Source: Evansella sp. AB-P1
GTDB taxonomy: Bacteria; Bacillota; Bacilli; Bacillales; Salisediminibacteriaceae
Assembly (NCBI RefSeq): GCF_029688925.1
Contig: NZ_JARUKY010000004.1
Span: forward strand, 1 to 64,000
Length of the DNA: 64,000 bases
Reading direction: 5' to 3'
Positions 41,795 through 50,344 of this stretch are shown one piece after another. The position numbers were made by a program, and so were the translations under genes. The stretch's first letter is position 1. Every line of letters starts with the position of its first letter. The notes beneath the pieces are model-generated. The model ran no database searches, was not told the origin of the DNA, and saw nothing but the letters and a program-made list of their open reading frames with translations.

Positions 41795-42475
41795 TTATAT
41801 ATATCCTTTTTCCTTTAAAGAGCAGTAACGCTGCTCACCTATAATAATATGATCCAAGATATCGATCCCTAGCATCCTTCCTGATTGCACAAGCCTTTTC
41901 GTCACTTCAATGTCCTCCTGACTTGGCGAAACATCTCCGGAAGGGTGATTATGTAGACAAACAATCGAAGCAGCAGAATAACGAAATGCTTCTTTGAAAA
42001 CCTCCCTGGGATGAACGATGGAGGCATTTAAGCTTCCAATAAAGACCGTTTGTTTATGCATTACGTGATTTTTTGTATTTAAATATAGACATACAAAATG
42101 CTCTTGTGTAAGATGACGCATTTCTTCCATCATATAATTAGCTGCATCCTCAGGGGAACGAATCGTGTAGCGATCTTCTATGGAAAACTGTTGAATTCGT
42201 TTTCCTAATTCCATTGCTGCCTTCAACTGAACAGCTTTTGCCTCACCAATCCCCTTAATATCCTGTAGTTCTTTGATTGAAGCTTCTTTTAATAACTTCA
42301 AGCCATCGAAATGCTGAATAACACGTGCAGAAAGCTGAATGACTGATTCAGATTTCGTTCCAGAGCCTAAAAGAAGTGCGATCAGTTCTTGATTAGATAA
42401 AGCTTGTGAGCCTTCTCTTACCATCCTTTCCCGTGGACGTTCACTTTTAGGTACGTCTCTAATCATCATTGCCAA
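41795..42475 (-). CDS. radC: RadC family protein (JAB/MPN domain)
   Basis: 226 aa. N-terminal helix-hairpin-helix part (LKEASIKELQDIKGIGEAKA) and the JAMM motif CLHNHPSGDVSPSQED with an upstream Glu. Long assumed to act in DNA repair, but the true role is unresolved. Start among TTG 42475 and ATG 42469/42466 is uncertain. It follows maf by 76 bp in the conserved maf-radC-mreB order. Confidence 0.93.
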   Translation of the reverse strand: MAMMIRDVPKSERPRERMVREGSQALSNQELIALLLGSGTKSESVIQLSARVIQHFDGLKLLKEASIKELQDIKGIGEAKAVQLKAAMELGKRIQQFSIEDRYTIRSPEDAANYMMEEMRHLTQEHFVCLYLNTKNHVMHKQTVFIGSLNASIVHPREVFKEAFRYSAASIVCLHNHPSGDVSPSQEDIEVTKRLVQSGRMLGIDILDHIIIGEQRYCSLKEKGYI

Positions 42476-42551
42476 TGTAAATCATTTCCCCTTCCTTTTT
42501 GACCTACCTAACGGAACAGATACATAAGCAAGGAAGAAAAAGACTGTCTCA

Positions 42552-43130
42552 CTAGTTGAGGTCACTTATTATTTGGAATTCTTTTTTTAATGCACGAACA
42601 ACCCTTGCAATTGGTAACCCCACAATCGTAAAATAATCACCTCGAATGGAATGTACTAATGTGGCCCCGTTTGTTTGTATACCGTACCCTCCTGCTTTGT
42701 CGAAAGGGTCTCCCGTATGAACATATGCTGAAATCTCCTCTTCTGTTAACTCAAAAAAAGTTACTTGGGCTATTTCACAAAAGCTTAGTTTCTTTTCATT
42801 ACTAATAATGGAGACTCCGGTCATAACGTGATGTGTTCGTCCAGATAAACGTCGTAGCATTTCCTTCGCTTCTTTTTCATCATGAGGCTTTCCTAATACA
42901 TCTTGATCCACAACAACGATCGTATCTGCACCAAGGACAACATGATCAGGAAAACGAGAAAAAACCTCCTCTGCCTTTTGGCTGGCTAAAGAAACGACTA
43001 CCTCCTCTGGTGATTCTTCCATATTAAATTGTTCAACAACACGACTTTCTTCTACGAAAAATGGAATATGAACTTGTTCTAATAATTGTTTTCTTCTCGG
43101 AGATTGAGAGGCTAAAATGAAAGGTTTCAT
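42552..43130 (-). CDS. maf: Maf-family nucleoside triphosphate pyrophosphatase
   Basis: 192 aa. Maf motifs SQSPRRKQLL at the start, ASQKAE, GADTIVVVD and DPFDKAGGYGIQ are intact. Maf hydrolyses dTTP/UTP or modified nucleotides and has been linked to septum control in B. subtilis. ATG with GGGAGTG upstream. Conserved neighbour of radC. Confidence 0.96.
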   Translation of the reverse strand: MKPFILASQSPRRKQLLEQVHIPFFVEESRVVEQFNMEESPEEVVVSLASQKAEEVFSRFPDHVVLGADTIVVVDQDVLGKPHDEKEAKEMLRRLSGRTHHVMTGVSIISNEKKLSFCEIAQVTFFELTEEEISAYVHTGDPFDKAGGYGIQTNGATLVHSIRGDYFTIVGLPIARVVRALKKEFQIISDLN

Positions 43131-43277
43131 GCGGACACTCCCTTAACAAAATTTGTTCCATTTTGCCAAGGTTGTAATTATTATACAAAATCTCAGCAAA
43201 GGGAACAATAGTTCTTCTTATTTATCACAAATTTGTAATATACCTGCTAGTATAATGCTTTCCTATTTTTTATATCA

Positions 43278-44720
43278 TTATTTTTCAGGATCTTCCCCAA
43301 ATATAAGCTCAGGTGCAGCAATACCAGGATTCGTCATTTCTATAGGATCTAGTATTCGATCTAGCTCCTCTTCACTTAAAAGACCTTGTTCAAGACAAAT
43401 CTCTCTTACTGGTCTATTTGTCGTAATTGCTTCTTTTGCAATTCTAGCTGCAGTTTCATAGCCTACGTGAGGATTAATTGCTGTTATAATCCCAACACTC
43501 TGTTCCACGAGCTCTTTACAACGTTCTACATTAGCTGTAATTCCTTCCACCGTAAACTCCCGGAAAACTCTGATACCATTTTGAAGAATCGTAAAGGACT
43601 GTAATAAATTAAATACTAGTACTGGTTCCATTACATTTAGCTCTAATTGCCCCGCTTCAGAGGCAAGACTAATAGTATGATCATTACCAATGACTTGAAA
43701 GGATATCTGGTTAATTACTTCACACATAACAGGATTTACTTTTCCAGGCATAATGGATGATCCTGCTTGACGTGGAGGTAAGTTTATTTCATTTAATCCT
43801 GTTCGAGGTCCAGAACTCATTAGCCTAAGATCATTCGCAATTTTAGAGAGATTGATTGCTAATATTTTTAATGCACTAGATAGTTGTGTATAAGCATCTG
43901 TATTTTGAGTAGCATCAACCAAATCTTCTGCACGATGAAATGGCATACCAGTCATCTCAGCTAAATGTTCCGTTACCTTTTTAATATATTCTGGCATTGC
44001 ATTTAGGCCTGTCCCAACAGCTGTTGCTCCCATATTTACTTCATACAGTAAATCAACAGATTGCTTTACACGACCTAAATCTCTCGTGAGCAAACGGCGA
44101 TAGGAACCGAACTCTTGACCTAAACGAATAGGGACTGCATCCTGTAAGTGAGTTCGTCCCATTTTTAAAACATTATCAAATTCCTTTTCTTTTTTTCGCA
44201 TGGATTCTATTATTGCAGTTAATGATTTAATTAAACCTTGAGACAGATTAAGACAAGCAATATTAATTGCAGTTGGGAACACGTCATTTGTGGATTGAGC
44301 CATATTTACATGGGTATTAGGACTAACCATTATGTACTCTCCCTTTTTCCCACCTAATAATTCAATGGCTCTATTAGCAATTACCTCATTTGCGTTCATA
44401 TTTATAGAGGTACCAGCACCACCTTGTATGCTGTCCACAATAAAATGATCGTTAAACTTTCCTTCAATCATTTCATCTGCCGCCTTCATAATGGCATCGG
44501 CAATCTTCTTATTTAAAACACCTACATCCCTATTTGCTTTTGCAGCTGCCTTTTTTACATATCCTAGTGCTCGTATTAGTTCCTCGTGTGGAGGATATCC
44601 TGTAATTGGAAAATTTTCTTTTGCTCTAATCGAATGAATGCCATAGTATGCGTCCCCTTCAATCTCCTTTTCTCCCATTAAGTCTCTTTCTGTGCGAATA
44701 TACTTCCTTTTATCTGTCAT
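43278..44720 (-). CDS. aspA: Aspartate ammonia-lyase (aspartase)
   Basis: 480 aa. Superfamily signature GSSIMPGKVNPV (about residues 325-335), with active-site loop Ser in it, the QSTNDVFPTAINIA motif and KMGRTHLQDAVP with the catalytic-region Thr/His. It interconverts aspartate and fumarate plus ammonia. It is inserted between spoIIB and maf, which are neighbours in B. subtilis, so this is a local departure from the usual order. ATG with AAAGGAAAT upstream. Confidence 0.96.
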   Translation of the reverse strand: MTDKRKYIRTERDLMGEKEIEGDAYYGIHSIRAKENFPITGYPPHEELIRALGYVKKAAAKANRDVGVLNKKIADAIMKAADEMIEGKFNDHFIVDSIQGGAGTSINMNANEVIANRAIELLGGKKGEYIMVSPNTHVNMAQSTNDVFPTAINIACLNLSQGLIKSLTAIIESMRKKEKEFDNVLKMGRTHLQDAVPIRLGQEFGSYRRLLTRDLGRVKQSVDLLYEVNMGATAVGTGLNAMPEYIKKVTEHLAEMTGMPFHRAEDLVDATQNTDAYTQLSSALKILAINLSKIANDLRLMSSGPRTGLNEINLPPRQAGSSIMPGKVNPVMCEVINQISFQVIGNDHTISLASEAGQLELNVMEPVLVFNLLQSFTILQNGIRVFREFTVEGITANVERCKELVEQSVGIITAINPHVGYETAARIAKEAITTNRPVREICLEQGLLSEEELDRILDPIEMTNPGIAAPELIFGEDPEK

Positions 44721-44840
44721 TTTTGATTTCCTTTCTGATCATAGATTATATCTTAAAGTAGTTTTAACAAACCAAGACAAAACATAAAGTCTCCCCTGAA
44801 AATAATTGTGAAACCTTGCATCAAATACCTTTCTTTATTT

Positions 44841-45968
44841 TTAACTGTTTGCTAGAAGAAATTCCACTATTCCTTCATACATCATCATCATATTTAATAA
44901 ACGATCCTGGATGCTCCATGCCTCTTCTGTAGAGTAAGATTCAAAATGATTCAATACCTCAAGCCCTTGTTCTATCCATGTCTGTCCCATCGCATATAAC
45001 TCATCGTTTTCACTTGTTTCCATCTGTTCTAACGAAGATCTCCAATCAATAGCGGTAGCCACTATCGATTCCCTATCTCCTTCTGTTGACTGTACTTCTA
45101 ACACATCATTAGATGACAGATAAGCTGCTTCCTCCATCCATTTAACACCATTGTCTAGAAAGGTAAACCACTCTTCAGGAATAGTTTCTCCGTAGCCAAA
45201 AACATCGTAAGCTTTAACATACGTACCGTAATCTTCTTCTTCATAATATGAAGCAATTTTTTCGGCATTATCACGGTGGCTACTTATGCCAATAAATAAA
45301 TACATTAATTCATTCGATTCATTTTTTTCTGTTAATAAGGCTGGGTACCCATTACTATGAAAGGAAGAAACAATTTCATCTCCTTTTTCAGTTGTAGAAA
45401 ATGCCCCACCTTGAATAACGTGTAGGTTTAAAGATGGAATAACATATTCATCACTATCTTCCTCTTCATTCACAACTCCCCCTACTTGATTGGAAGAATT
45501 ATTTCCATTAACGATCGATACAGTATCTCCTGTTGTAAAAATATGAAGTAAAAAGAGACCAAATGCTGCACCGACTAAGATTGCTGATACAATGGACAAG
45601 AAAAGGGAATGTGAAAAAACCTTAAATGAAAACTTTGAAGGTCGCTTCTTCTTTCGATGAAAGGGAGGAAGCTTAGGACCTTTATCCCGTACTCCATCAT
45701 CCCAAAAGGGACCTGAACGATCCTCTTTTTCTTGTCTCATTTTTTCTAAATCCAATATATTTTTAGATGCTTGTTCATCATCATTTTTTTTCATTTCATG
45801 AAAAGATAATGTATCCTCAATATTATTAGCTTCCACTGCAGCTGCTATTTCATCAGAGGAAGGAACTTTTTTATTCGTCTTATTTTTTATTTCATTTTTA
45901 TTTTTTCTCTCATAGTACGACTGTTCTTTCCCATTTAAGCGAATTGAAACGTTCTTTTTTCTGTCCAC
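44841..45968 (-). CDS. spoIIB: SpoIIB-like SPOR-domain membrane protein
   Basis: 375 aa. Long charged cytoplasmic part (about 1-115), one membrane helix (about 122-146), then a periplasm-equivalent SPOR-like domain (LHVIQGGAFSTTEKGDEIVS; about 185-260) and a helical tail. Same design and map position (next to the prepilin peptidase cluster, before maf) as B. subtilis SpoIIB, which helps septal peptidoglycan thinning at engulfment. GTG start at 45968 with AAAGGAG upstream. Separated from pilO by 225 bp and a terminator, so it is not in the pilus transcript. Confidence 0.8.
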   Translation of the reverse strand: MDRKKNVSIRLNGKEQSYYERKNKNEIKNKTNKKVPSSDEIAAAVEANNIEDTLSFHEMKKNDDEQASKNILDLEKMRQEKEDRSGPFWDDGVRDKGPKLPPFHRKKKRPSKFSFKVFSHSLFLSIVSAILVGAAFGLFLLHIFTTGDTVSIVNGNNSSNQVGGVVNEEEDSDEYVIPSLNLHVIQGGAFSTTEKGDEIVSSFHSNGYPALLTEKNESNELMYLFIGISSHRDNAEKIASYYEEEDYGTYVKAYDVFGYGETIPEEWFTFLDNGVKWMEEAAYLSSNDVLEVQSTEGDRESIVATAIDWRSSLEQMETSENDELYAMGQTWIEQGLEVLNHFESYSTEEAWSIQDRLLNMMMMYEGIVEFLLANS

Positions 45969-46150
45969 TATGTGATGTCTCCTTTCTTTCTTCCATTCTT
46001 ACTTCTATTCTATTAATAAAATGAAAATGATAGAACGAATTTTTAACTAATAGAAAAAATAGTTTTATTCTATTACCTTAATCTAACTGTAATATATTCC
46101 AAAAATTAAAAGAAAGAAAGACAATATATTTATTCCCTGTTTAATAGAAA

Positions 46151-46184
46151 AAACTCCTCTTTCTCAAAGGAAAAAAGGAGTTTT
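46151..46184 (-). terminator. Terminator of the pilus operon (after pilO)
   Basis: Stem AAACTCCT(C) / (A)AGGAGTTT with a T run on either side; about 10 bp past the pilO stop. It separates pilO from spoIIB. Confidence 0.75.
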
Positions 46185-46193
46185 TTCTACATT

Positions 46194-46871
46194 TTATTCA
46201 TTAATAGGTGTTGACTTGTCACTAGGTGAATTGAAATGAGTTGAAGCTAGTGATTCTGTATAGCTTTGTAAACCCTCTGCTAATTGAGAAAAGTAATACG
46301 TACTAACAGTTACGTGAAAGGTTAAGGGGCTATTATTACGAGCCTCTCGTTCCCCTGCAAAGGATAAGGATTGGATCGTTGTTTTCCTATCTAAGCTTTC
46401 AATTTCTTCTAAAAATTGAAAGAGATCACGATATCTTTCCGCTTCTACAGTTAAATTTATACTAATCTGGTCCACTTCATGTGACTGATTGTTATCATTT
46501 GTTTGTCCATCTCCTGAAGTTGCTGGAGAAGTAACAACGATAGATGGACTTGAAAAGCTATAATTATATATAGTTGTATTTGTTCGATATTCCGTTCCAT
46601 CAAGATCTATTAGCCAATGCTCTAAGTGAGACTCTGTTGGTAATGTTGTTAGCATATCCATTACTTTGTCCTCATCGTAAACTTTCGTATCTGATGTTGG
46701 CCGTTGAATTGCAGCTAATATTTCTTCTTCTACCTGGAGTTGGTCATACGCATCCGCAACATCATTTTGTATAGGTGCTATGAGCATGAAGTAAGCAGCA
46801 ACCACAAGGATAACAATGACAATGGCCAAGATGATGATTAAACGTTGAATTCCCTTTTGGCTTTCATTCAT
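46194..46871 (-). CDS. pilO: Type IV pilus inner-membrane assembly protein PilO-like
   Basis: 225 aa. One N-terminal helix (about 11-31), short coiled coil, then an alpha/beta ferredoxin-like domain (ISINLTVEAERYRDLFQFLEE at about 150-170). Together with PilM and PilN it forms the alignment platform linking the pilus motor to the machine. It follows pilN by 2 nt. Weak sequence conservation in this family, so the call leans on topology and gene order. Last gene of the T4P operon. Confidence 0.8.
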   Translation of the reverse strand: MNESQKGIQRLIIILAIVIVILVVAAYFMLIAPIQNDVADAYDQLQVEEEILAAIQRPTSDTKVYDEDKVMDMLTTLPTESHLEHWLIDLDGTEYRTNTTIYNYSFSSPSIVVTSPATSGDGQTNDNNQSHEVDQISINLTVEAERYRDLFQFLEEIESLDRKTTIQSLSFAGEREARNNSPLTFHVTVSTYYFSQLAEGLQSYTESLASTHFNSPSDKSTPINE

Positions 46872-46873
46872 GC

Positions 46874-47464
46874 CTATACTTCCTCCTCATCTCTGTCTAC
46901 CTGAGAAAAATCTAGCTGTATTGTGTAATTAGCAGTGTATCGTCTAACTGTTTCCTCTTCATCTTCCTCGTCCTCATCTTCCACTTGGATAACAGTTTCC
47001 TCTAAACGTAAATCACGTAAAACTGCATTCTCCACCATATTCATCTGATTTAGATGGTGAAGATAGGATGCGGCCTCTCGTTGAGTATCAAATTGAATTC
47101 TCAAGCTTACAGATCCACCAGTTGAGTAATCATAATTTAAGAAAAATCCCCGTTCTGGTAGCTGACTTGTAAATGCTTCCAAGACAAAGGAAGAGGAGAC
47201 GGAATCCATTTCTAACCACTGAATCGTTTCATCAAGTATAGCTGCTTCATTTGTTACAATTTCCTGTCCACTATTTATTTCTTGTAATTGTCTTACAGTT
47301 TCAATTTCACTTTCCACCCTAGCTAAATCACGTTGAATGGACTGATAATAAAATGTTCCTAAAACAAGAAGTACAGCAACAGCTAATAGTAAAGAAGCTA
47401 AGGAAACGACTAAAGCATAATTTTTTTTCGGTTTTTTTGGTAATAAATTTATTTCTACATTCAT
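46874..47464 (-). CDS. pilN: Type IV pilus assembly protein PilN-like
   Basis: 196 aa. Hallmark start MNVEINLLPKKPKK, where the INLLP motif binds PilM, then one membrane helix (about 16-38), a coiled coil and a small C-terminal domain. The tail has an acidic run (EDEDEEDEEE). 3 nt after pilM. Good family match through INLLP. Confidence 0.88.
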   Translation of the reverse strand: MNVEINLLPKKPKKNYALVVSLASLLLAVAVLLVLGTFYYQSIQRDLARVESEIETVRQLQEINSGQEIVTNEAAILDETIQWLEMDSVSSSFVLEAFTSQLPERGFFLNYDYSTGGSVSLRIQFDTQREAASYLHHLNQMNMVENAVLRDLRLEETVIQVEDEDEEDEEETVRRYTANYTIQLDFSQVDRDEEEV

Positions 47465-47467
47465 TGC

Positions 47468-48436
47468 TTACACCTCTTTTAAACAAAGGCTAAGTGGAAG
47501 GTAAAAGTGGTAATGTACCCCTAGGTTTACTTCGTTAAATGCCTTGAATGGAATGGAATTCTCACTAATCTTATTTCGAATGAGTTTTATTTTTGGATGA
47601 TCCCCCGCTAGAATTATGTTCGTAATTTCTTGTTCCCCTTGATTCATGGTGTATTTATAAAAGTTCATTACCCGTTCTATTTCCAGTAGCTGATCGTTAA
47701 TTTCCCCTTCAACTTTTGTATCATTTCGACAAACTAACATTGCCATCCCTTCATCCATGCGAATATTCCAATCCTCTTCATCCATTCCATAAGGTAAATG
47801 GCGCATAAAGACAGGCTTGTCTTCATGAAAAATACTCAAGTTTATGGAAGTTAAGTCCCATTCTATAAACAAATAATGCTCCTTTTCTTCAGCTTCGCTT
47901 ACATGAGTGAATAATCGGTAAAAGGAGAGTGGAGAAATATCTGCCACAATAGGCTTCAATTTAAATTCCTCTAGCTTCTGGGAGTACAATTTAACTAGCT
48001 GCTCTGGTGCTGCAAAAAAAAGAATATCTCTTTTTCCAGTACTGTTTTCCTCCTCTTCATTCAACACATAAAAATCAAAATAAGCATCGTCAAAAGGAAG
48101 ATGGATGGTAGAACCAATTTCAAAATTCAAATAGCCTCGAATTTCCTCTATCGGAAGGTCACTTGAAATAGATATTTTCCGAAAAAAGACGGAGGAATCA
48201 GGAACAAAAAATAATACCTCTTTATTTTTTAAGCCCCATCTTAAAACACATTCCTCCAAAATACTATCAAACATCGGTTCATCAACAATCTTCCCCTTTT
48301 CAATAACACCTTTAGGAAGATATTTTTCTCCGAAGCTTTCTATCGTTGATAAGGAAGGGTCCTTCGTCCCGACGTAACGAATAACGTGATCTTTGATTTG
48401 TAGTCCTTTCATATGCTTTCTTTTTAATGTAAACAC
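47468..48436 (-). CDS. pilM: Type IV pilus assembly protein PilM-like (actin fold)
   Basis: 322 aa, no signal or membrane segment. Starts with LQIKDHVIRYV (phosphate-1-like strand), contains FFAAPEQLVKLYSQKLEEF, and IEWDLTSINLSIFH, patterns of the cytoplasmic actin-like PilM that binds the PilN tail. The ATP-binding residues are weaker than in Proteobacteria. GTG start at 48436 with AAGGAGGGG upstream. 16 nt after pilD. Confidence 0.85.
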   Translation of the reverse strand: MFTLKRKHMKGLQIKDHVIRYVGTKDPSLSTIESFGEKYLPKGVIEKGKIVDEPMFDSILEECVLRWGLKNKEVLFFVPDSSVFFRKISISSDLPIEEIRGYLNFEIGSTIHLPFDDAYFDFYVLNEEEENSTGKRDILFFAAPEQLVKLYSQKLEEFKLKPIVADISPLSFYRLFTHVSEAEEKEHYLFIEWDLTSINLSIFHEDKPVFMRHLPYGMDEEDWNIRMDEGMAMLVCRNDTKVEGEINDQLLEIERVMNFYKYTMNQGEQEITNIILAGDHPKIKLIRNKISENSIPFKAFNEVNLGVHYHFYLPLSLCLKEV

Positions 48437-48452
48437 AATCTTCCCCTCCTTG

Positions 48453-49205
48453 TTATAGCAGATGTATGTACCAATCCATGATAGTTGCTGAATAAAAATA
48501 ACTGATTAAACAACCTGCAGCAATAAATGGTCCAAAGGGTATTGGCACTCCTTTTTTTGTTTTCTTTATAATTAATCCAATGCCTCCAATTATCGCCCCT
48601 AGTAAACTAGCAAAGAAAAGAGTTAGGAGAGTCCCTTGCAGGCCAAGGACAATACCTAATACGGCAAATAACTTAATATCTCCACCACCCATTCCACCTT
48701 TACTAACAATGGCTAATAGTAAAAGAATCGTAAATCCTACAACTGATCCAACGATACTATCCCACCAAGGTGAAAGGGGTTCAATGAATCTTAACACAAT
48801 AAATAGTACGAAAAAAAAAGCAACAATTTTATTAGGGATAAGCATCGTTTTTAAGTCGGATACTGTAATAATCATAAGTAAAGAAATAAGTGCTAATGCA
48901 ATGAGCAATTCCTTTGACCATCCCACCATTAACGGTGAAATCGTAAAAAGAACTGCAGTAAGGCCTTCAAAAATTGGATAAATAGGCGAAATTCTTTTTT
49001 TGCATTTTTTGCATTTTCCTTTTTGAAATATGTATGATAAAACAGGAATAAGCTCAAGCCATGAAAGCACATGCTTGCAGTTTGGACAATGGGAACGGGG
49101 ACGTACGAAGGACTCTCCTTTTGCAACCCTTAATCCAACCACATTATAGAAGGAGCCTAAAACGGCACCAAGTACAAATAAGTACGCATGTAAAATGATA
49201 TCCAT
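48453..49205 (-). CDS. pilD: Prepilin peptidase / methyltransferase (ComC/PilD)
   Basis: 250 aa with about seven helices. Zinc-type tetracysteine CPNCKHV...CKKC (about residues 40-71), plus the two catalytic Asp sites TVSDLKTM and GGGDIKLF. It cleaves prepilins after Gly and methylates the new N-terminus. In B. subtilis the single gene comC lies at this spot between folC and spoIIB; here it is embedded in a full pilus cluster. It should process the pilins encoded upstream and the minor pilins at 54.6-57 kb. Confidence 0.95.
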   Translation of the reverse strand: MDIILHAYLFVLGAVLGSFYNVVGLRVAKGESFVRPRSHCPNCKHVLSWLELIPVLSYIFQKGKCKKCKKRISPIYPIFEGLTAVLFTISPLMVGWSKELLIALALISLLMIITVSDLKTMLIPNKIVAFFFVLFIVLRFIEPLSPWWDSIVGSVVGFTILLLLAIVSKGGMGGGDIKLFAVLGIVLGLQGTLLTLFFASLLGAIIGGIGLIIKKTKKGVPIPFGPFIAAGCLISYFYSATIMDWYIHLL

Positions 49206-49238
49206 ATTAGGGCTCCTTTCAGGGTAGTTTTAATTAAT

Positions 49239-49670
49239 TTAGAATAAATCTCTATTGAGATCTGATTGTGATTCACCGTTAATGTTATAAGTAGCATTCG
49301 ATGAATGTAGGGTTACTAAGTACGTATATGTTCCATTTGGTTCTTGACTCACTGTAACGTATGCGTCACCAGTGTATGGACCATCACCAAATGGATCTTC
49401 TACTGGCTCCATGTACCCTCTACTAATTAACTCAGCTAATGGTATTTCATCATCGTCAACTAAATTAAAATCCGCTTCACTTGCCACATATAACCTTGTA
49501 GAGCTAATCATTTGTTGGGCATTTGCTAAATGAGCATCTGCTCTTGCATTATTAATCAATCCACCAATACTTGGTATGGCAATGGCTGCAATGATTCCTA
49601 AAATAACGACAACCACGAGTAACTCAATGAGAGTTAAACCTTTTTCGTTATCTCTTAATTTCTGTAGCAT
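49239..49670 (-). CDS. Type IV pilin (second, promoter-distal copy)
   Basis: 143 aa. Short basic leader MLQKLRDNEKG, cleavage before LTLIELLVVV with the key Glu5, a long hydrophobic helix, then a GspG/T4a-like C-terminal domain ending in DLNRDLF. No Cys pair. It is clearly a duplicate of the pilin at 49795-50241: helix and residues 25-70 are nearly identical, the C-terminus diverges. AAAGGAGAG upstream; 124 bp after the first pilin gene. Confidence 0.93.
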   Translation of the reverse strand: MLQKLRDNEKGLTLIELLVVVVILGIIAAIAIPSIGGLINNARADAHLANAQQMISSTRLYVASEADFNLVDDDEIPLAELISRGYMEPVEDPFGDGPYTGDAYVTVSQEPNGTYTYLVTLHSSNATYNINGESQSDLNRDLF

Positions 49671-49794
49671 TTTGTTTTCTCTCCTTTTTTGCTTTTTGTT
49701 AGGTTTTATTCCTTGATGACATCAATACCTAAACCTATCGTTTGCAAAAAAAGGAGGGGGAATACGGATTGCTTAAAAGTAATACTTCTATAAA

Positions 49795-50241
49795 TTAATC
49801 ATTATCATTTTGGAAATAACTACGATTTAATTCATTTTGAGAAAGTCCTGGTATTCTATATTCTTCATTGCTTGAATCAAGAGTTACTGTATAAGTATAA
49901 GTTCCGTTTTCTTGTTGGGTAACTGTAACAAAAGCGTCATCATCTTCATCATAAGGACCATTACCAAAAGGATCCTCAACTTCCTCCATATAACCTCTGT
50001 CAATTAATTGTTGCAGCTCTATATTTTCTGAAATATCAAAATCAGCTTCACTTGCTACATATAATCTTGCAGAATTAATCATCTGCTGAGCATTCGCAAG
50101 GTGAGCATCTACCTTAGCATTATTAATCAACCCACCAATACTCGGAATCGCAATTGCTGCAATGATTCCTAAAATTACGACAACTACTAGTAATTCAATT
50201 AGCGTTAAACCTTTTTGATTTTTTACCATTCTTTTTAGCAT
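49795..50241 (-). CDS. pilA: Type IV major pilin candidate behind a c-di-GMP riboswitch
   Basis: 148 aa. Leader MLKRMVKNQKG, then LTLIELLVVV helix with Glu5 and a C-terminal domain with an acidic middle (DEDDDA). Lacks a Cys pair. ATG with AAAGGGAGAGAG upstream. The 103-bp gap after pilC carries a c-di-GMP-II-like aptamer ending about 30 nt before the ATG, so this pilin can be adjusted apart from pilBTC. First of two tandem pilins; being nearest the switch, it is probably the major subunit (inference). Confidence 0.93.
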   Translation of the reverse strand: MLKRMVKNQKGLTLIELLVVVVILGIIAAIAIPSIGGLINNAKVDAHLANAQQMINSARLYVASEADFDISENIELQQLIDRGYMEEVEDPFGNGPYDEDDDAFVTVTQQENGTYTYTVTLDSSNEEYRIPGLSQNELNRSYFQNDND

Positions 50242-50271
50242 GTTTCTCTCTCCCTTTATATCTATTTTTTT

Positions 50272-50340
50272 ATGGCCGGTTGCACTACTTGCTCCACATG
50301 ATCAAAGTGCCCAAATATTGATCATCCTTCACTGCAACAC
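50272..50340 (-). promoter_or_regulatory. c-di-GMP-II riboswitch (GEMM-II) upstream of pilin gene
   Basis: Minus-strand leader: stem arm ATGATCAA (50325-50318), TATTTGGGCACT, arm TTGATCAT (50305-50298), then GTAGTGCAACCGGCC. Conserved blocks are the same as in the copy at 12312-12405, while the arms differ yet pair (8 bp versus 6 bp), which is covariation. Matches the class II c-di-GMP aptamer blocks as I know them. It starts 5 bp past the pilC stop. No intrinsic terminator follows, so control may be translational or by mRNA stability, unlike the 12.3-kb copy. In Clostridioides difficile a class II c-di-GMP switch controls a pilA operon (known). Confidence 0.88.
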
Positions 50341-50344
50341 AATT

